Shown piece after piece: positions 58,577 to 64,000 of a stretch of 64,000 bases of DNA. The DNA lies in assembly GCA_900155495.1 (NCBI GenBank), contig FTLJ01000018.1, positions 26,028 through 90,027 on the forward strand, given 5' to 3'. This DNA comes from Porogramme epimiltina (lineage: Eukaryota; Basidiomycota; Agaricomycetes; Polyporales; Polyporaceae). The notes beneath the pieces were generated by a model. It had not been told where the DNA came from, did no database searches, and was given only the letters and a program-made list of their open reading frames with translations. Positions within the stretch are counted from its first letter, which is position 1, and each line of letters begins with the position of its first letter. The position numbers and the translations under genes are program-made.

Positions 58577-59931
58577 ATGGCTACACGTGCGGGTCTCAAC
58601 AAGAACAACTCCGGTACGTGCTCACTCCCATACTGTGATGCCCGACGAGGACCGACCCATATGTAGCTGTCAAGCGGATTATGCAGGAAGCCAGGGAGCT
58701 TGCCAACGATCCATGTACGGACTATGCTGCGGCACCCCTTGAGGTGAGTGATGGCCTTACTGCGTTTGGCCTCTTCTGAGTCTCAGTCAACTTCCTGTTA
58801 CAGGACGATATCTTCGTGAGTACAAAGAGACGATGCATCCCGACACTAGTCTAACTAGCAGTAGGAATGGCATTGTACCATCCGAGGTTCGCCTGGCACG
58901 GAGTTTGAGGGCGGGCTCTACCATTTCCGCATTCTCCTCCCCTCGGAATACCCCTTTCGTCCTCCTGCTATCATGATGCTAACGCCCAATGGACGGTTTG
59001 AGCTGAACACCAAGGTGGGTACTAAGTGAAGATGCTTGACATGACGCCCCTTTGTTAACATTCCACTAGATCTGTATCAGCTTCACCAACTGTGCGTATA
59101 CCACCTGTTCATGCCCTTTCAGTATCCAATTTGATACCCTGTGGCAGACCATGAGGAATTATGGCAGCCCGCGTGGGGTGTGCGCACTGGTAAGTTCTAG
59201 CGACGGGCATTCTTCAGCCTCGTGTTCTCACCACCACCTCCGTTCCGCCCAGCGATCATTGGCCTACAAGGTTTCTTCCCTCTCAAAGGCACTGCTGCCG
59301 TCGGTGTCGGCGCCATCGAGTACCCCTCCGCCGAGCGGAAGCGTCTTGCCGCACTGTACGTCATATCCCTCATGCCGGCCGCACGCCGCGTACCACGTCA
59401 GTACATTTTACGAGCCCGTCCTCTCCTGCAACTAGGTCCCGCGACTGGGTTTGCCCGCGCTGTAACATGTCCAACTCGGAGCATCTCCCAGACCCACCCG
59501 CGAACGCGGACTCAAGTTCTTCCTCTTCCAGCGAGCCCGCATCTACAGATTCCTCTACGTCCGCCCCATCCCCTGCCCCCGTCCCTATCCCGGCGGACAC
59601 CATTACGTTGGATACCCCCACCTCCCCGGCTCAACCCGCGGAACCGCCAACGCCAGAGCAGCTTGTCATCCATCGTCCTATCCCGCTCATCGCGCCCAAG
59701 CCAACGCGCCCACAGTCGCAGCCGTCGATTGTGTCCCAGTCGTACACTCCCCCGCGGACACCGGACCCGCAGCGGGAGTCACAGGCCCCCTCCACTCGCG
59801 ACCAAACGCCGCAACCCGCCCTAGTGGCTGCCGTCCGCCAGACGCCGAAGCGTCCACCGATCCTCCTCGACACCGCCATCTGTGTCCTGCTCGTGCTCAT
59901 GTTCGCCCTCGTTGCCCGGCGGATCCTATGA
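58577..59931 (+). CDS. UBC6: UBC6/UBE2J-type ubiquitin-conjugating enzyme, ER tail-anchored
   Basis: Eight exons (58577-58613, 58667-58743, 58804-58815, 58865-59014, 59070-59091, 59148-59189, 59253-59355, 59436-59931) give 312 residues. UBC6-type E2 enzymes act in ER-associated degradation, held by a C-terminal membrane anchor. Seen: VKRIMQEARELANDP, EWHCTIRGSPGTEFEGGLYH, YPFRPPAIMMLTPNGRFELN, catalytic Cys94 in TKICISFTNYHEELWQPAWG, then AERKRLAALSRDWVCPRCN, a Pro/Ser-rich linker of about 130 residues, and a terminal helix TAICVLLVLMFALVARRIL. Exon 3 is a 12-nt microexon coding DDIF. All junctions keep phase. Confidence 0.93.
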
Positions 59932-60298
59932 GCGGCTTGTCTGCCCGGCTGTTTATTCCCAGACCTCCGAGGCGTCGTTCGTATGCAACCGCGCAGTCCA
60001 GAGTCCTCTTAGGTTGTACATATAGTGTAGAATAGCTTTTCCGTCAAGCCTCGGGCCCCATGCCCTCAGCAGTCATCGTTTTCGCGCCTCCCGCTCTCGT
60101 TACCATCGCATCCCTCTTATATCACATCTTGGATCTAGCCCCACCCACCTACCTAAGTATCCCCATTATCGGACAGCTCTCTCTTGGGTCGCGCATTACA
60201 TCGATAATATATGCAGTACAACAAGACTCTGAGTGGTGTGCCAACGCGTGGGCACAAAAGCAAGTAAAAAACAGTACTATCAACGGAAGGAGCCGCCG
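59932..60298. other. convergent intergenic region
   Basis: 367 bp between the stops of the E2 gene (plus) and SF3A1 (minus). No gene or distinct signal recognised. Confidence 0.45.
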
Positions 60299-63054
60299 CT
60301 ACTTCTTTTTCTTCTCGTCGCGGACGGTCGCGACGACCATGTCCTCGTCTTCGAGGTTGTAGACCGCGACCGTGTGCGTGTTCGTGAGCATCTTGCCCGC
60401 GTACGAGAACCGGATCTTGGACGCGCCGATCGTGCTTCCCGTGTGCTGGATGAGCCGGTCCCGGAGCGTCGACACGAGCAGGTTCAGCGGCAGCTCCGGG
60501 ATCGTCACCACCGTCCCGTCGAACTTCCACTCCGGCTTCGACGGCTCGCTCGGCAGCTGCACGCGCAAGGAAATGGAGTGCTGTGACGAGAAAGCCGGGC
60601 ACGAGGTCAGTCACCGAAGTGCGATGCGGAGGCGGGGCACTCACCGGGTGCATGCTGAGCCAGTCCTGCTCGGGGTACAGCGCGCCGCCGGGGAGCTTCT
60701 GGTAGCGCTGGCGCTTCGCAGGGGGGGTCCCGTCGCCGTCGCCGCCCTCCATCTCGTCCGCCGTGCGCACAACACCCGTCTGCGGTGGCGGGGCTGCATT
60801 CATCGCCGCTGCGCGCGCTGGGTGCATCGCGGGTGCGCCTGGCGGCGGCGGTTGGTACCCGAACGGTTGTGCGGCGTCCATGCCCTGGTAGTGCAGCGGG
60901 GGAAGCATGACTGGAGCGGGCTGTGGTGGGAAGATGGATGCGGGCTGCGGACCGGAGGAGACGGTTGCGGCGGTGTAGGCGGGGTTGGGCATGGGCACGC
61001 CCGCGCCAGTCGGGGGAGCGGGTAGCGATGCGGGTGCGGGAGGGAGAGTGTTGAGGGGGGCGGGGATGGCTGCAGGGCCGATGCCAGGACCGATGGCATT
61101 CACTTCTTGTCTAAGGAGAGCAAGGGAGACGCATGTCAATACACGACTGAGGAGAGGCCACAGGGTACGTACGGTCCCAGACCCTTTGCGCGGTGAATGG
61201 CGGCAATTTGTTCGTCGATGTTGGAGTTCATCGAGAACTTGTCGAGTGTGTTGGCCTTGGACGCGGTGTGACCGTCCCAAACGACCTTCTCGCGCTCCCT
61301 TCTGCGCAGCCGCTCTTCCTCCTCCTCCTTCTTCCGCTTCTCTTCGTCCGCCTCGGCACCGAAAATGTCGACACGTGTCCGTGCGAGGTTCTTGAGCGAA
61401 GAAACGACGTTGGCACCGCGCTGCAGCTCGGATGCCTGTGCCTTGCGCGCTTCCAGCACGTCGCGCTGCGACTTCCACTTGGGGTCGAGCAGCTCGATAC
61501 GCATGTGCTCCTGCAGCTCGTCGACGGGGATTTGCTGCCCACAGATGTTGCATGTTGTGACCTTCTCTCCGCCCTTCTTCTGAACTGAAGGACGAGGTGA
61601 GCACACGGTCAGGACACACAATAGCCACGAAAGACTCACGTTTGGGCACGTAGTCCGTCCTGATCTTCATTGGTCCACCGATGTCCAGCGAGCTCGCCTG
61701 GATGGCCCTGGCCCGCTCGATCTCCCGCTGCCGCTCCTCATCATCCCTCCGCTTCCGCTCCTTTGTCTCGTCATCCTCATCATCGCTGACTTCCATGACC
61801 GTGTCCTCCTGGTCTCCACCAATACCGCCGACCGCAGCAGCCGCCTCGGCCTCTGCAGCAGCCTGCCGCGCCCGGTGCGCCTCGACGTCCTCCGCCGTCG
61901 TCTCCATGATCATCGCGGCCATCCTCTTCTGCGCGAGCGTCATGCTCTCCACCTCCTGCACGCTCATCGGCGGCGGCAGCTCCGACGTCGCGTCGGCGGC
62001 CGTGAACTCGATCGTCTGCACGATGGCGTAGTCGTGCCAGTCGATTTCGGCAAACGCGACTGAGCAGCGGCGGCGGTAACAAAAAAAATCGGTCAGAACG
62101 GCCGCATTCGACGACGCGCGCGAAATCGACAAAGGGCGACTCACCCCGCTCCGCCTCCTTGTCGTCCTCCCGCTTCTTGTCCTGCTCCCGCTTCACCTGC
62201 TCCCAGCGCGCCCGCCGCCGCGCGACCTCGAGGTCCTTCCAGCGTGCGCCGTCGTGCGTGCGCTCCTTGAGCTGCGCGAGCGTCTCCTTACTAGGCAAGA
62301 GGACTCTCGAGTACTGCTCCACCAACCTGTTGAAGTACCCGAAGAGCGAGTGCGTCGGCCGCAAAAAGTCGAACTGGTAGTTGCGCCCCTCGCGTGCCGA
62401 GAGCGCCGCGAGGAACGGCCGCCCCCGCCGCGCGGTGAAGAGCGCGGTGAGCTTGATGGTGTCCCTGCGTGAGCGGCCGGGTGAGGACGGCGGCCCTTTT
62501 TCCTCTCAGCAGAAACGAACGGAAGGGGACGCACAGGTCTATTGCAGTCACGTTGGGGATGTTCAGGATGAAGTCCGGGATCGGGGGCTCCTCGCCGACG
62601 TCCACGGGCGCGGCCTCGACGGGGGCCTCCTCTACCTTCTCGCTCGTGTCCTTTGCGGGCGTCGCGGCGGCGGCGGGGTCGTCCGCCTCGCCGCGGGCGA
62701 CCTTGTCCATGCGGTGCCTATAGTAAGCGTGGTAAGGGTCCGCCGCGTTGAGGAACGCAAACTTGGGGTCCTGACGCTGGTTCTCGCGGATCTTCTCCTC
62801 AAATTGGGGCGGGTTTGCCGACCGCGCGACGAAGAGCGCGGTGCGGTCGATGACGGCTGCGAATGTCTACGCTCAGCGACGCTTGAGGGGGTCGGAAGGG
62901 AGGTCCTGGACGCACATTTTATCTCGGGAGGGGGGAGAATGAGGCCGCTGGCGAACTTGGGCTCCTTGTGCACGCCGTTCGCCCCGTCCGCCGCGCCCTT
63001 CTCCCCGCCGTTCAGCTCCTGGGGCGGCGGCATCGCCTGCGTCGCCACGCTCAT
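60299..63054 (-). CDS. SF3A1: splicing factor 3A subunit 1 (PRP21/SAP114)
   Basis: Seven exons (63054-62916, 62856-62535, 62464-62145, 62059-61640, 61584-61173, 61110-60645, 60580-60299) give 786 residues. SF3A1 is part of the U2 snRNP and acts in pre-spliceosome formation. Two SURP modules are visible (VIDRTALFVARSANPPQFEE at about 47-95; DTIKLTALFTARRGRPF and YQFDFLRPTHSLFGYFNRLV at about 155-205), then EIDWHDYAIVQTIEF, the CNICGQQIPVDELQEHMRIE block, a Pro/Ala-rich region, and a ubiquitin-like domain at the C-terminus ending VRDEKKKK. Fully consistent with the family. It is divergent from mL60. Confidence 0.95.
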
Positions 63055-63307
63055 CTCTTCACGGCTCGCAGTAGTGTGTGGGTGGGTGGGGGTAGAGCCT
63101 TCAAGGAACCAGAGACGAGGAACGAGGACGGTGGCAGAGGCTCGTGACAAGCCAGGAGCAAGGTGCGCGCTGCGAACGAGTTGTCGGTCGGTAGGCGCTG
63201 GGCGCTGCTGCTGGAGTGGCGGCTGCTTACGTCAGCGCGTGCTTTCCTTTCCCGATCGCGCGCTCCCTTGGTGGCCAGCGACCTCCACCGTCGACGGCAC
63301 GGCGAAC
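63055..63307. promoter_or_regulatory. divergent promoter between SF3A1 and mL60
   Basis: 253 bp between start codons. No TATA box is obvious on either strand, as is common for housekeeping pairs. A repeated GTGGGTG motif lies near 63,080. Confidence 0.45.
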
Positions 63308-63790
63308 ATGTTCGGGGCCTTCAGACCAACACAGCCGAGCCTCATTGGTCTCCTTTGGTGCGTTCCGCGTATCTTTGCACATTTATGGCTGCTCACCGCG
63401 TTTATGTGCGCAGGAAAACCCCATGGAAGCTGTCACGTACACGCAAAGCTAACGTCCGGGCTCGTCTCAAGCGGGTGGATTCTGTCATTGAGGCGGTTCG
63501 GGCGAGCGGGGTCGAGTGTGCTGCTCTGGTGCGTGCACACTGCAATGTTTCTCCTATTGTGTCTAACACTTGCGCTACCCTAGACCAAGGCACTGGAGTT
63601 GCCCAAAGAGCACGAGATGCCCCCACGCGACAAGTACACCGTCTTTTCACCGCACGAAAAGGGCTACCGGAAGGGCATCCACAAGGTTCCCAAGTGGACT
63701 AGAGTACGTTTCCTCGCTTTGCCGTCGTGCCCTCTTCACAGCTAACGAATTACACAGTTGACCCTGAGGACGAACCCCAAAGGTTTCTAA
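63308..63790 (+). CDS. MRPL31: mitochondrial large ribosomal subunit protein mL60 (MRPL31)
   Basis: Exons 63308-63357, 63414-63528, 63584-63703 and 63758-63790 give 105 residues. It opens MFGAFRPTQPSLIGLLWKTP and continues WKLSRTRKANVRARLKRVDS, KALELPKEHEMPPRDKYTVF and KVPKWTRLTLRTNPKGF, the pattern of fungal mL60. A mitochondrial-type ribosomal protein made in the cytosol. Split into four short exons, so it is invisible as a single frame; every junction is in phase. Confidence 0.88.
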
Positions 63791-64000
63791 TTCTATACGC
63801 AGTAATCGCATGTATCATACACTCGTCTATTATGGAGGCCTGTTGCAGACCATCCGCGGTGCCATAAGGGGGCGTAATGGGGGCGTGGGTGTGGTGGGGG
63901 TGTAGGGGAGGGGGGGAAGGGGTCGCGCGTGTGGGTACAGTTATGGGCTCTACAATAACACTAACTGGATCGTCCCCTGCTTCAAGCCGTTGAGGACTTT
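63791..64000. other. 3' flank of mL60, window end
   Basis: AT-rich 3' flank, then a strongly G-rich tract at about 63,865-63,930 (GGGGGCGTGGGTGTGG and GGGGAGGGGGGG), which could form a G-quadruplex. No gene seen before the window ends. Confidence 0.45.

Overview
The window is a piece of nuclear genome from a filamentous basidiomycete, most likely an agaricomycete of the wood-decay type. Genes are broken by many short GT-AG introns (mostly 47-80 nt). The genes include lineage markers such as a FunK1-type kinase, a DUF6534-type membrane protein, a secreted DOMON-cytochrome b561 protein and a single-domain secreted cupredoxin. Both strands are used about equally. All gene models were assembled by hand: exons were joined where the splice sites keep phase and the protein matches a family I know. 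No database search was possible.

Left part (1-15,400): the 3' end of an SMG6/EST1-like PIN nuclease gene; about 4.2 kb with no recognisable gene except one perfect hairpin; a tiny one-pass membrane protein; a DOMON/cytochrome b561 redox protein; nucleoside diphosphate kinase divergent from complex III subunit QCR7; and a 15-exon transketolase divergent from the Cx9C assembly factor CMC2.

Middle (15,600-35,600): a GH31 alpha-xylosidase with two GC-AG introns, divergent from a serine-dehydratase-like PLP enzyme; the small subunit of DNA polymerase delta behind paired ACGCGT boxes; a gene-poor 2.7 kb; a GPI-type cupredoxin; the cytochrome oxidase assembly factor PET100; a second, inverted copy of the PLP enzyme with identical exon lengths; a 17-exon DUF6534-type membrane protein; another gene-poor 2.1 kb; and glutamate decarboxylase.

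Right part (36,000-63,800): HID1 (Golgi/secretory trafficking); an F-box-like protein; a tandem pair of RAD51-family (XRCC3/RAD57-like) recombinase paralogues; a multi-pass membrane protein; an orphan eIF3h tail next to Mediator subunit MED5; a FunK1 kinase; a decayed golgin (GRIP-domain) tail; ATG8; a UBC6/UBE2J-type membrane E2; the spliceosomal protein SF3A1; and mitochondrial ribosomal protein mL60.

Functionally this is mostly housekeeping DNA: respiration (QCR7, CMC2, PET100, mL60), carbon and amino-acid metabolism (transketolase, alpha-xylosidase, serine dehydratases, glutamate decarboxylase) and genome maintenance (POLD2, two RAD51 paralogues). The most novel-looking items are the tandem RAD51 paralogues, whose diverged disordered tails share an acidic-aromatic motif near the C-terminus; the inverted dehydratase pair; a 6-nt exon in transketolase; and two orphan 3' gene fragments (eIF3h, golgin) abutting unrelated genes.
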